Source: Clostridiales bacterium
GTDB taxonomy: Bacteria > Bacillota > Clostridia > Oscillospirales > Oscillospiraceae
Direction: 5' to 3'
DNA length: 16,212 nt
Assembly (NCBI GenBank): GCA_003525905.1
Contig: DQIA01000047.1
Span: forward strand, 2,351 to 18,562
In this document: one piece after another, positions 6,987-14,344 of the stretch
How positions within the stretch are numbered: position 1 is the stretch's first letter
Layout of the letters: every line of letters begins with the position of its first letter
Notes under the pieces: generated by a model
What the model was told of the DNA's origin: nothing
The model's input: the letters and a program-made list of their open reading frames with translations, nothing else
Databases searched by the model: none
Made by a program: the position numbers and the translations under genes

Positions 6987-7616
6987 ATGCGGTTAAAAGA
7001 AACCATAGAGGCATACCGCCGCAATGATCCCGCAGCGCGCAGCGGCTGGGAGGTCTTCTGGTTATATAACGGCCTGCACGCCACGATGTATTACCGCGTG
7101 GCGCACTGGCTCTATGAACACCGGCTGCGCTTTCTCGGCCGCTGGGTCTCACAGTTTGCGCGGCGGCGCACGGGCATCGAGATCCATCCTGCTGCGAAGA
7201 TCGGCAGGCGGCTCGTCATCGACCACGGCACCGGCATCGTCATCGGCGCGACAACGGAGATCGGCGACGACTGCCTGCTCTATCAGAACGTTACGCTCGG
7301 CGGCACGGGCATGACGAACGGCAAGCGCCACCCGACGCTCGGCAACAACGTCATGGTCGGCAGCGGCGCGAAGGTGCTCGGTCCGTTCAAGGTCGGCGAC
7401 AACGCCCGCATTGCAGCAAATTCCGTTGTGCTGCACGAGGTGCCGCCGGACTCCACCGTTGTCGGCGTGCCCGGCCGCGTCGTCCGGCGCAACGGCGAGA
7501 AGCTCGACCATATCCACACGCCAGACCCTGTCCGGCTGGAGCTGGACGCCCTGTATGCACGTATCGAAAAATTAGAGGAAAAACTGAAACAGGAGGATCA
7601 AGATGTATCTCTATAA
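6987..7616 (+). CDS. cysE: Serine O-acetyltransferase
   Basis: Makes O-acetylserine from serine and acetyl-CoA, the first step of cysteine biosynthesis. The product has 209 residues, the short EpsC-like form common in Firmicutes, lacking the longer N-terminal domain of E. coli CysE. The ATG at 6987 follows a GGAGG by about 8 nt. Features: short helical N-part (to about residue 62), then left-handed beta-helix hexapeptide repeats (IEIHPAAKIGRRLVIDHGTGIVIGATTEIGDD), with IDHGTG (His80) and the loop GGTGMTNGKRHPTLG (His115) matching the active-site region, and a charged helical C-tail. It is the first gene behind the cysteine T-box, and its 3' end overlaps cysS by 14 nt, so the two are translated from one message. 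Confidence 0.95.
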   Translation: MRLKETIEAYRRNDPAARSGWEVFWLYNGLHATMYYRVAHWLYEHRLRFLGRWVSQFARRRTGIEIHPAAKIGRRLVIDHGTGIVIGATTEIGDDCLLYQNVTLGGTGMTNGKRHPTLGNNVMVGSGAKVLGPFKVGDNARIAANSVVLHEVPPDSTVVGVPGRVVRRNGEKLDHIHTPDPVRLELDALYARIEKLEEKLKQEDQDVSL

Positions 7617-9012
7617 TTCCCTGAGCCATAAGAAGGAGCTCTTTACCCCCATCGATCCGAAGCTCGTCAAAATGTATACCTGCGGCCCGACGGTCTATCA
7701 CTTCGCCCACATCGGCAACCTGCGCAGCTATATTATGGAGGACGTGCTCGAAAAGAGCCTGCGCTACATGGGCTATCCCGTCAAGCGCGTGATGAACATC
7801 ACGGACGTCGGCCATCTGGCCTCGGATGCCGATACCGGCGAGGACAAGATGCTCAAGGGTGCGCGCCGCGAGCATAAGACCGTCATGGAGATCGCAAAGT
7901 TCTATACTGATGCGTTCTTCGCTGACTGTGCCAAGCTGAACATCAAGCGGCCGGATGTTGTGGAGCCTGCCACGCACTGCATCCCGGAATACATTCATAT
8001 GATCCAGACGCTGCTGGACAAGGGCTATGCCTATCTTGCGGGCGGCAATGTCTATTTTGACACGTCCAAGCTGGAAAAATACTATGTCTTCAACGACCAT
8101 AAGGAGGAGGACCTTGCCGTCGGCGTGCGCGAGGGCGTCGAGGAGGATTCCAACAAGCGCAATCAGAATGACTTCGTTCTCTGGTTCACGAAGTCCAAGT
8201 TCGAGGATCAGGCCCTGAAGTGGGACTCCCCGTGGGGCGTCGGCTATCCCGGCTGGCACATCGAGTGCTCCTGCATCAGCATCAAGCACCTCGGTGAATA
8301 TCTGGATATCCACTGCGGCGGCATCGACAATGCCTTCCCGCATCACACGAATGAGATCGCCCAGTCCGAGGCCTTCCTCGGCCACAAGTGGTGCAATTAC
8401 TGGTTCCATGTCCATCACCTGAACACGGAGTCCGGCAAGATGTCCAAGTCGAAGGGCGAGTTCCTCACGGTGTCCCTGCTGGAGGAGAAGGGCTACGATC
8501 CCATCGCCTACCGCCTGTTCTGCCTGCAGAGCCATTATCGCCGCAATCTCGTGTTCTCGTGGGAGAACCTCGACAACGCGGCGCAGACCTATGAAAAGCT
8601 CATTGCCCGCATCGCGGCCCTGCGCCCGGAGGACGGCGCGGTCGACGCGGAGGCCTTCGAGGCGCTGAAGGAGCGCTTCCTCGGTGCGCTGAACGCCGAC
8701 CTCAACACGTCGCTCGCCGTGACGGCCGTCTATGATGTGCTGAAGGCAAAGACGAACGATGCCACGAAGCTCGCAGCCCTTGCCAGCTTTGACGAGGTGC
8801 TCGGCCTGAACCTGCTCTCTGCGGCAGAGAAGGCACGCAGCGCCCGGCCGGAGGAGGAGCACGACCCGGAGATCGACGCGCTCGTCGCCGCCCGTACCGA
8901 GGCAAAGCGCGCGAAGAACTGGCCGGAGGCTGACCGCATCCGCGATGAGCTGAAGGCACGCGGCATCGAGGTCATCGATACGCCGCAGGGCGCAAAGTGG
9001 AAGCGCATCTGA
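7603..9012 (+). CDS. cysS: Cysteinyl-tRNA synthetase
   Basis: Charges tRNA-Cys with cysteine in the cytosol; class I synthetase of 469 residues (E. coli 461). Visible signatures: CGPTVYHFAHIGN, the class I HIGH-type motif (about residues 27-39) beside the first zinc cysteine; GWHIECSCIS and GGIDNAFPHHTNEIAQSEA, which supply the remaining zinc ligands (Cys, His, Glu); and KMSKSKGEF, the KMSKS loop. The start ATG at 7603 follows AGGAGG within the end of cysE. Control by the upstream T-box makes physiological sense, since uncharged tRNA-Cys would raise both cysteine synthesis and charging. polA begins 16 nt after its stop. Confidence 0.97.
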   Translation: MYLYNSLSHKKELFTPIDPKLVKMYTCGPTVYHFAHIGNLRSYIMEDVLEKSLRYMGYPVKRVMNITDVGHLASDADTGEDKMLKGARREHKTVMEIAKFYTDAFFADCAKLNIKRPDVVEPATHCIPEYIHMIQTLLDKGYAYLAGGNVYFDTSKLEKYYVFNDHKEEDLAVGVREGVEEDSNKRNQNDFVLWFTKSKFEDQALKWDSPWGVGYPGWHIECSCISIKHLGEYLDIHCGGIDNAFPHHTNEIAQSEAFLGHKWCNYWFHVHHLNTESGKMSKSKGEFLTVSLLEEKGYDPIAYRLFCLQSHYRRNLVFSWENLDNAAQTYEKLIARIAALRPEDGAVDAEAFEALKERFLGALNADLNTSLAVTAVYDVLKAKTNDATKLAALASFDEVLGLNLLSAAEKARSARPEEEHDPEIDALVAARTEAKRAKNWPEADRIRDELKARGIEVIDTPQGAKWKRI

Positions 9013-9028
9013 TCGAAGGAGATACCAT

Positions 9029-11641
9029 ATGAAGCTGATGATCCTGGACGGGAACAGCGTCATCAACCGCGCGTTTTACGGCGTGCGGCCGCTGACAACC
9101 CGTGACGGACTTTATACCAATGCGATCTACGGCTTTCTGAATATTCTGGAAAAAGAGCGCAGCGAGGAAAAACCGGACGCGCTGTGCGTGGCCTTTGACC
9201 TGCACGCGCCGACGTTCCGCCATCTGCGCTATGACGGCTACAAGGCTATGCGCCACCCCATGCCGGAGGAGCTTGCCATGCAGATGCCGGTCATGAAGCA
9301 GGTGCTCGCCGCGATGAATATCCCGGTCTATGCCTGCGAGGGCTGGGAGGCAGACGACGTGCTCGGCACGGTCGGCCGCCTGTGCGAGGAGGCCGGCTGG
9401 GACTGCGCCATCCTGACGGGAGACCGCGACAGCCTGCAGCTCGTCGACGAGCACGTCTCCGTGCGCCTGGTGCACACGCAGGGCGGGCAGACGCGGACGG
9501 AGCGCTATACGCCGGACGTCTTCCGCGCGGAATACGGGCTGGAGCCGAAGCGCCTCATCGATTTGAAGGCTCTTATGGGCGACAGCTCGGACAATATCCC
9601 GGGTGTAGCGGGCGTCGGGCCGAAGACGGCAAACGACCTGCTGAAGCGCTTCGGTACGCTCGACGGCATCTATGCCAATCTTTCCCGGGAAAACATGAAG
9701 GGAAAGCTGTTTGATAAGCTCGAAAACGGCCGCGAGTCGGCCTATCTTTCCTATGAGCTGGCGACGATCCGCTGCGATGCGCCCATCGACTTCACGCCGG
9801 AGAACAATCTCATCCGGCCGCCGAAGCGCCGGGCGCTGTATGACCTGTTCACCACGCTGGAATTCCAGCGCCTCATCGACCGCTACGGCCTGCGCAGCGC
9901 CGCTTTGGAGCAGGACGAGTCGGAGGAACCGGCGCAGCCCGTGACAGGCTCCTGCACGCTTCTGGACGTGCAGACCCCGGAGCAGGCGCAGCAGCTGTTA
10001 TCAGGCGTGACGCTCAGCATTGCTGCGGCGGACGATCTCTCGATGCTCGTGGCCGCGCCGCACATGGACGGCCCGGACCAGACGGCCTATGTGCTGCGCC
10101 GCGAAACGCTCGGAACGGATTTCATGCCGCTGCTGCAGCGCCTGTTTGCGGCGGACGTGCCGAAGACCGTGCACGACAGCAAGCCGCTGCTGCGTGCGCT
10201 GCTGGCTCTCGGCGTGGAGCCTGCGGGGATCGTGTTCGACACGGCCGTGGCGGCCTATCTGCTCGATGCGACGCGCGGGGCCTACGCCCTGCCGCAGCTG
10301 GCGCAGGACTATCTGCACATCCCGCCTGCGGACGAGGCCTCGCTCCCGCAGGAAAGCGTCCTTGCCATCCGGACGGCCTGCATCGACGGCCTGACGGAGG
10401 AGCTCGGCAAGCGCCTGCGCGAGCAGGGCATGCAGCCGCTGTTCGAGAACATCGAGCTGCCGCTGTGCCCGGTGCTGGCGCAGATGGAGCACGACGGCAT
10501 CCTCGTCGACGCGCAGGCCCTGCATGACTTCGGCGAGATGCTCTCCGAGCGCATCGACGCCTGCGAGAGCCTGATCTTCGGCTATGCCGGAGAGACGTTC
10601 AATCTCAATTCCACGCGCCAGCTCGGCGTGTTTCTGTTTGAAACGCTCGGCCTGCCGCCCGTCAAAAAGACGAAGAGCGGCTATTCCACAAATGCCGAGG
10701 TGCTCGAAAAGCTCCGCGACCGGCATCCTGCCGTGCAGGCCATCATGGACTACCGCATGCTCACAAAGCTGAAGTCAACCTATGCCGATGGCCTGCAGAA
10801 GGTCATTGAGCCGGATGGGCGCATCCGCACGACGTTCCAGAACACGGTCACGGCGACGGGCCGCCTTTCCTCCACGGACCCGAATCTGCAGAATATCCCT
10901 GTGCGCACGGAGCTGGGCAGCGAGATTCGCCGCATGTTCGTCCCGCGCCCCGGCTGGGTGCTGGTCGACGCGGACTACAGCCAGATCGAGCTGCGCGTGC
11001 TGGCGCATATCGCGGACGATACGCGCATGCAGGAGGCGTTCCGCTCCGGTGAGGACTTCCATGCCGTGACGGCCTCGCAGGTGTTCGGCGTGCCGCTGGA
11101 ATCCGTCACGCCGCTCATGCGCCGCCATGCCAAGGCCGTGAACTTCGGCATTGTCTACGGCATCTCGGAGTTCTCCCTGGCGCAGGACATCGGCGTGTCC
11201 CGCGCGGAGGCCAAGGCCTATATCGACAGCTATCTCGAAAAATACAGCGGCGTGCGCGCCTATATGCACGATATCAAGGAGACGGCGCGCGAAAAGGGCT
11301 ATGTGGAGACGATCTTCGGCCGCCGCCGCGCCATTCCGGAGATCAAAAGCTCGAATTTCAACGTCCGCTCCGGTGCGGAGCGCATCGCGCTCAACACGCC
11401 CGTGCAGGGCAGCGCGGCGGACATCATCAAGCTGGCCATGGTACGTGTGTTCCATGCGCTCGAGGGGCTGCAGGCCCGGCTGCTGCTGCAGGTGCACGAT
11501 GAGCTGATCGTCGAGTGCCCGCAGGAAGAGGCGCAGCAGGTCATGCAGATCGTCACGAACGAGATGGAGCACGCCGCTGCGCTGCGGGTCCCGCTCGTTG
11601 CCGAGGCCAAGCAGGGAGAAAGCTGGTACGCTGCCAAATGA
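9029..11641 (+). CDS. polA: DNA polymerase I
   Basis: Replication and repair polymerase, 870 residues. The N-terminal 5'-3' exonuclease/flap domain (about 1-290) is present and looks active (MILDGNSVINRAFYG, EGWEADDVLGT, ILTGDRDSLQLV, LMGDSSDNIPGVAGVGPKTA). The middle domain (about 305-465) keeps the fold region but lacks the DxE of exonuclease motif I and has HDSKPLL in place of the NxKxD motif II, so 3'-5' proofreading is probably absent, as in Bacillus and Thermus Pol I. The polymerase domain has motif A DADYSQIELR (about 646), motif B RRHAKAVNFGIVYG (about 697) and motif C QVHDELIVE (about 820). The SD AAGGAGAT precedes the ATG. Its TGA overlaps the rimI start as ATGA. Confidence 0.97.
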   Translation: MKLMILDGNSVINRAFYGVRPLTTRDGLYTNAIYGFLNILEKERSEEKPDALCVAFDLHAPTFRHLRYDGYKAMRHPMPEELAMQMPVMKQVLAAMNIPVYACEGWEADDVLGTVGRLCEEAGWDCAILTGDRDSLQLVDEHVSVRLVHTQGGQTRTERYTPDVFRAEYGLEPKRLIDLKALMGDSSDNIPGVAGVGPKTANDLLKRFGTLDGIYANLSRENMKGKLFDKLENGRESAYLSYELATIRCDAPIDFTPENNLIRPPKRRALYDLFTTLEFQRLIDRYGLRSAALEQDESEEPAQPVTGSCTLLDVQTPEQAQQLLSGVTLSIAAADDLSMLVAAPHMDGPDQTAYVLRRETLGTDFMPLLQRLFAADVPKTVHDSKPLLRALLALGVEPAGIVFDTAVAAYLLDATRGAYALPQLAQDYLHIPPADEASLPQESVLAIRTACIDGLTEELGKRLREQGMQPLFENIELPLCPVLAQMEHDGILVDAQALHDFGEMLSERIDACESLIFGYAGETFNLNSTRQLGVFLFETLGLPPVKKTKSGYSTNAEVLEKLRDRHPAVQAIMDYRMLTKLKSTYADGLQKVIEPDGRIRTTFQNTVTATGRLSSTDPNLQNIPVRTELGSEIRRMFVPRPGWVLVDADYSQIELRVLAHIADDTRMQEAFRSGEDFHAVTASQVFGVPLESVTPLMRRHAKAVNFGIVYGISEFSLAQDIGVSRAEAKAYIDSYLEKYSGVRAYMHDIKETAREKGYVETIFGRRRAIPEIKSSNFNVRSGAERIALNTPVQGSAADIIKLAMVRVFHALEGLQARLLLQVHDELIVECPQEEAQQVMQIVTNEMEHAAALRVPLVAEAKQGESWYAAK

Positions 11642-12096
11642 TCGAAATTCAGGAAATGACCGCCGCCGATGTGGCGGACATCGCCGCGCTGGAGCGTCTG
11701 TGCTTCTCCGCGCCTTGGAGCGAAAACTCCATTGCGGAGGAGCTGGATACCGGCTTCAGCCTCTGGCTCGTCGCGCGGCTGGACGGCGCATTTGCGGGCT
11801 ATGTCGGCGCGCAGCTCGTGCCGCCGGAGGCCGATATGATGAATCTGGCCGTCGAGCCGGAGCTGCGCCGCCGCGGTACGGCACAGGCGCTTCTGCAGGC
11901 GCTGCAGGAAAGGCTGGCTGCGCGCGGCATCGGCTCTCTGACGCTGGAGGTCCGTGCCTCCAATCTCCCGGCCCAGCGGCTCTATACCGCAGCGGGCTTT
12001 GCCTGCATCGGGCGCAGGCCCAATTACTATCTCGCGCCCCGAGAGGACGCGCTGATCCTCAGAAAGGAGCTCGATCATGCGGATCCTTGCCATTGA
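11638..12096 (+). CDS. rimI: Ribosomal protein bS18 N-alpha-acetyltransferase RimI
   Basis: GNAT-fold acetyltransferase of 152 residues that in E. coli acetylates the N-terminal alanine of ribosomal protein S18; the substrate here is inferred. Features: the N-terminal MIEIQEMTAADVADIAALE and CFSAPWSENS block, MMNLAVEPELRRRGTAQALL as the acetyl-CoA pyrophosphate-binding motif A, and LEVRASNLPAQRLYTAAGFACIGRRPNYY near the C-terminus, close to the RimI signature. The start was set at the ATG at 11638, because it forms an ATGA overlap with the polA stop and begins the family's usual N-terminus. Its 3' end overlaps tsaD by 20 nt; rimI-tsaD adjacency is common in bacteria and supports the assignment. 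Confidence 0.93.
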   Translation: MIEIQEMTAADVADIAALERLCFSAPWSENSIAEELDTGFSLWLVARLDGAFAGYVGAQLVPPEADMMNLAVEPELRRRGTAQALLQALQERLAARGIGSLTLEVRASNLPAQRLYTAAGFACIGRRPNYYLAPREDALILRKELDHADPCH

Positions 12097-13093
12097 GTCC
12101 TCCTGCGACGAGACCGCCGTCGCCATTGTGGAGGACGGAAGACGCATCCTGACGGACTGCATCGCCTCGCAGGTCGCGCTGCACCGCGAATACGGCGGCG
12201 TTGTGCCGGAGATCGCCTCGCGCAAGCATATTGAGGCCATCTACGGTCTTGCCGAGCAGGCGCTGGAGAACACCGGCCTGACGCGCGGCGAGCTGGACGC
12301 CGTCGCCGTGACCTATGCGCCCGGCCTTATCGGCGCGCTGCTCGTCGGCGTGAATTTTGCCAAGGCGGCTGCACTGGCGCTCGATGTGCCGCTCATTCCG
12401 GTCCACCACATCAAGGGCCATATCGCGGCCAACTATCTGGCCTACCCGGACCTGGAGCCGCCGTTTCTGTGCCTTGTCGTCTCCGGCGGGCACACCATGT
12501 TCGTCGACGTCGAGGACTATACGAAGCTGCGCATTCTCGGCGGCACGCGCGACGACGCAGCAGGGGAGTGCTTCGACAAGGTCGCGCGGCTGCTCGGCAT
12601 GCCATACCCCGGCGGCGCGGCCCTTGACCGCGCGGCGCAGGGCGGAGACCCGTCGCGCTATCCCATGCCCCGGCCGCACCTGAGCGGCAATCCGCTAGAC
12701 CTGTCGTTCTCCGGCCTGAAGACTTCGGCCGTGAATCTCATCCATAACGCCGGGCAGAAGGGCGAGCAGATCGTCATCCCGGACCTCTGCGCCGCCTTCT
12801 CGGAGGCTGTGTGTGGCATGCTCGTGCCGCGCGCCATGCTGGCGCTGGAACAGACGGGGCGGAAAACGCTGGCCGTGGCGGGCGGCGTGGCCGCCAACAG
12901 CCGCATCCGCGCTGCGCTGCAGCGGGAGACGGCCGCCCGCGGCGTGCGCCTTTGCATGCCGCCGCTGTCGCTGTGCGGTGACAACGGCGCGATGATCGGC
13001 GCGCAGGCGTATTATGAGTATCTCGCTGGCAACATCGCCGACCAGACGCTCAACGCCTATGCCACGCGCTCCATGGAGGGCGAGGCCTTATAA
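12077..13093 (+). CDS. tsaD: tRNA N6-threonylcarbamoyladenosine transferase TsaD
   Basis: Catalytic subunit that transfers the threonylcarbamoyl group to A37 of ANN-decoding tRNAs, working with TsaB, TsaC and TsaE (none in this window). The 338-residue length matches the family. The ASKHA-fold protein begins MRILAIESSCDETAVA, has VPEIASRKH, the metal-binding HHIKGH (His111, His115), the glycine-rich VVSGGHTMF, and near the C-terminus GGVAANSRIR and LCGDNGAMIG with the family aspartate. The ATG at 12077 follows AAAGGAG inside the end of rimI. It is the last gene of the cysE-cysS-polA-rimI-tsaD run; a hairpin terminator follows. Confidence 0.96.
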   Translation: MRILAIESSCDETAVAIVEDGRRILTDCIASQVALHREYGGVVPEIASRKHIEAIYGLAEQALENTGLTRGELDAVAVTYAPGLIGALLVGVNFAKAAALALDVPLIPVHHIKGHIAANYLAYPDLEPPFLCLVVSGGHTMFVDVEDYTKLRILGGTRDDAAGECFDKVARLLGMPYPGGAALDRAAQGGDPSRYPMPRPHLSGNPLDLSFSGLKTSAVNLIHNAGQKGEQIVIPDLCAAFSEAVCGMLVPRAMLALEQTGRKTLAVAGGVAANSRIRAALQRETAARGVRLCMPPLSLCGDNGAMIGAQAYYEYLAGNIADQTLNAYATRSMEGEAL

Positions 13094-13106
13094 GACCCAA
13101 AAAATC

Positions 13107-13139
13107 AATGCAGGATGTCGATCGGCATCCTGCATTTTA
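13107..13139 (+). terminator. Terminator after tsaD
   Basis: An 11-bp perfect stem, AATGCAGGATG (13107-13117) with CATCCTGCATT (13126-13136), has an 8-nt loop and is followed by TTAATTTCC. The A-run before the stem and the T's after it would allow it to work weakly in both directions, between the convergent tsaD and DUF5662 genes. Confidence 0.75.
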
Positions 13140-13161
13140 ATTTCCTGTTACCTGTCTGTAA

Positions 13162-13410
13162 ATTTTTGTCACAAACGGGGTTATGTCAACTTCGGAACAT
13201 GGCGCTGCTGTGCAGAGGCGTTTTTGCAGGCCTGTGCACAACTGCCCGAAATCCCCGCGAAAGCCCGCTAAATCAGGGGTCCTGCTGTGCACAACCTTGT
13301 GCAGAATGTGAATAACTCCTGTGGATGGCAGTTTTGCCCTTCATTATTGTCAACTTCCGACCGGATCGGCCTGCGGGCAGAAAAGGAAATGATTCCTGCA
13401 TTTTTGTCAC
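13162..13410. repeat. Short repeated motifs in the tsaD-DUF5662 gap
   Basis: This 313-bp gene-free gap (13094-13406) contains three pairs of short exact direct repeats: ATTTTTGTCAC at 13162-13172 and 13400-13410, TGTCAACTTC at 13184-13193 and 13348-13357, and CTGTGCACAAC at 13232-13242 and 13285-13295. I see no gene, tRNA or known RNA family in it. A small hairpin AGGAA-atga-TTCCT (13384-13397), followed by GCATTTTT, may be a second weak terminator on the plus strand. Confidence 0.5.
13286..13328. other. Cluster of DnaA-box-like 9-mers
   Basis: Within 43 bp the plus strand reads TGTGCACAA (13286), TGTGCAGAA (13298), TGTGAATAA (13307) and TGTGGATGG (13320). Compared with the DnaA box TGTGGATAA (complement of TTATCCACA), these carry 2, 2, 1 and 2 mismatches, all in one orientation. 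A further TGTGCACAA lies at 13233. The similarity is real, but binding by DnaA is inference; dnaA and dnaN are not nearby. Confidence 0.4.
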
Positions 13411-13967
13411 TGCGCAGGAACGGCAAACGGCTTCCCGGCCAGCACGACCTCGCGCAGGAAGCGGAACGTCTCCTTTTCGCCGCGGTCGCGCAGCATGGTC
13501 AGCACATAGAGAAGCTCGCGGCGCGTGTCCGGGTGCATCATCGAGCCATCGCGGACCTCCTCGGCGTGGACGAGATAGTTGAGGGCATCGGCGTCCGTGT
13601 AGGCGCTGCCGTGGTAAATTTTACAGGCGGCGATGCGGTCCATGACCATCTCCACAAAGAATTTGCGCGGCATCGGCACGGCGCGGTAGACCTTCGTCTT
13701 CGGGTCGATGTCCGTCCAGTATTCGTAGTGGTGGCGGTTGCGGCCCTTGTGGTGCATCCATGCGGCGGAGTAGCCGTAGAGCTCGCGCTCATAGGAGTTC
13801 GGGCTGCGCGTGCCCTGATAGTATTTTGCGCCGGTCCAGAACTCCGTGGGGGAGTATTTGGACAGGTCGTGCGTCAGGCCGCGCCAATACAGCCCGACGC
13901 GGAAGCAGTGACTGCACACCTTCCAGCGGTGGCGCGTGATGGTACAGAAATGTTTCCATGGATGCAT
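13407..13967 (-). CDS. DUF5662 family protein
   Basis: A 186-residue cytosolic protein that I match to DUF5662 from its pattern: HPWKHFCTITRHRWKVCSHCF at the start, GLTHDLSKYSPTEF, then HHKGRNRHHYEYW and a C-terminal helical part (MVMDRIAACKIYHG...). The histidine and aspartate spacing recalls metal-binding HD-like folds, but no activity is established that I know of. The ATG at 13967 has only a weak AAGGGA upstream; no signal peptide or membrane segment is seen. It begins 15 nt after the stop of the sigK 3' half on the same strand, so any transcript reading through that fragment would also cover it. Its stop lies next to the tsaD gap. Function unknown. Confidence 0.85.
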   Translation of the reverse strand: MHPWKHFCTITRHRWKVCSHCFRVGLYWRGLTHDLSKYSPTEFWTGAKYYQGTRSPNSYERELYGYSAAWMHHKGRNRHHYEYWTDIDPKTKVYRAVPMPRKFFVEMVMDRIAACKIYHGSAYTDADALNYLVHAEEVRDGSMMHPDTRRELLYVLTMLRDRGEKETFRFLREVVLAGKPFAVPAQ

Positions 13968-13982
13968 TTGTGATCGTTCCCT

Positions 13983-14333
13983 TCAGGTTTCTTTTGTCAG
14001 TGCGTCCTCCAGCTTCTGCAGGGCGCGTTTTTCGATGCGGCTGACATAGCTGCGGCTGATGCCGCACTGCACGGCGATCTCCCGCTGCGTCAGCGGTTTA
14101 CGGTTGCCCAGCCCGTAGCGCAGCAGAATGATGCGCTGCTCGCGCGGGGTCAGGCAGGTGTTCACGGCGGTGTGGAGCCTGCCGTAGATCTCTTTTTCGG
14201 ACAGCTGCTCAAACAGATCCTCCTCCGAGCAGATCACGTCCATCAGCGACAGCGCGTTGCCATCCCGCCCGGTCTCGATGCATTCCGAGAGCGAAACGTC
14301 TGACGCGCTCTTCCGCTGCCCGCGGAAGTACAT
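13983..14333 (-). CDS. sigK: RNA polymerase sporulation sigma factor SigK, C-terminal half (split gene)
   Basis: Sigma-K directs late mother-cell gene expression during sporulation. Only the C-terminal half is present: residues equivalent to the end of region 2 (ANEILMYFRGQRKSASDVSLSE), then the region 3 linker and region 4 with LTPREQRIILLRYGLG and the HTH TQREIAVQCGISRSYVSRIEKRAL, which matches SigK better than SigE. The sigma frame is open from the junction (AAT GAG ATC CTC ATG, from 14345), but upstream it enters recombinase DNA and meets a TGA at 14367-14369. The listed ATG at 14333 has no SD, so this is unlikely to be a stand-alone gene. The break point N-E-I-L-M is where skin elements split sigK in Bacillus. 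It should yield functional sigma-K only after excision or joining with a 5' half lying outside this window. Confidence 0.88.
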   Translation of the reverse strand: MYFRGQRKSASDVSLSECIETGRDGNALSLMDVICSEEDLFEQLSEKEIYGRLHTAVNTCLTPREQRIILLRYGLGNRKPLTQREIAVQCGISRSYVSRIEKRALQKLEDALTKET

Positions 14334-14344
14334 GAGGATCTCAT
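14332..14344. other. Putative recombination (att) core at the sigK-recombinase junction
   Basis: The junction contains a 13-bp inverted repeat, ATGAG-gat-CTCAT on the plus strand, with AATGA on the minus strand across the sigK codons for Asn-Glu. Serine recombinases act on short near-palindromic cores. The recombinase stop codon (TGA, 14341-14343) lies inside it. The assignment rests on position and symmetry; the partner site is outside the window. Confidence 0.6.

Noticed and set aside
7387..9066. 559-codon minus-strand open frame opposite cysS
   Set aside because: Antisense shadow of the cysS gene; no motif, no start signal.
13094..13406. Chromosomal replication origin
   Set aside because: The DnaA-box-like words are degenerate, there is no clear AT-rich unwinding region, and neither dnaA nor dnaN is adjacent; kept only as a candidate DnaA-binding cluster.
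13287..13973. 228-codon plus-strand open frame over the DUF5662 gene
   Set aside because: Mostly the complement of the DUF5662 gene, low-complexity Val/Ala composition, no SD.
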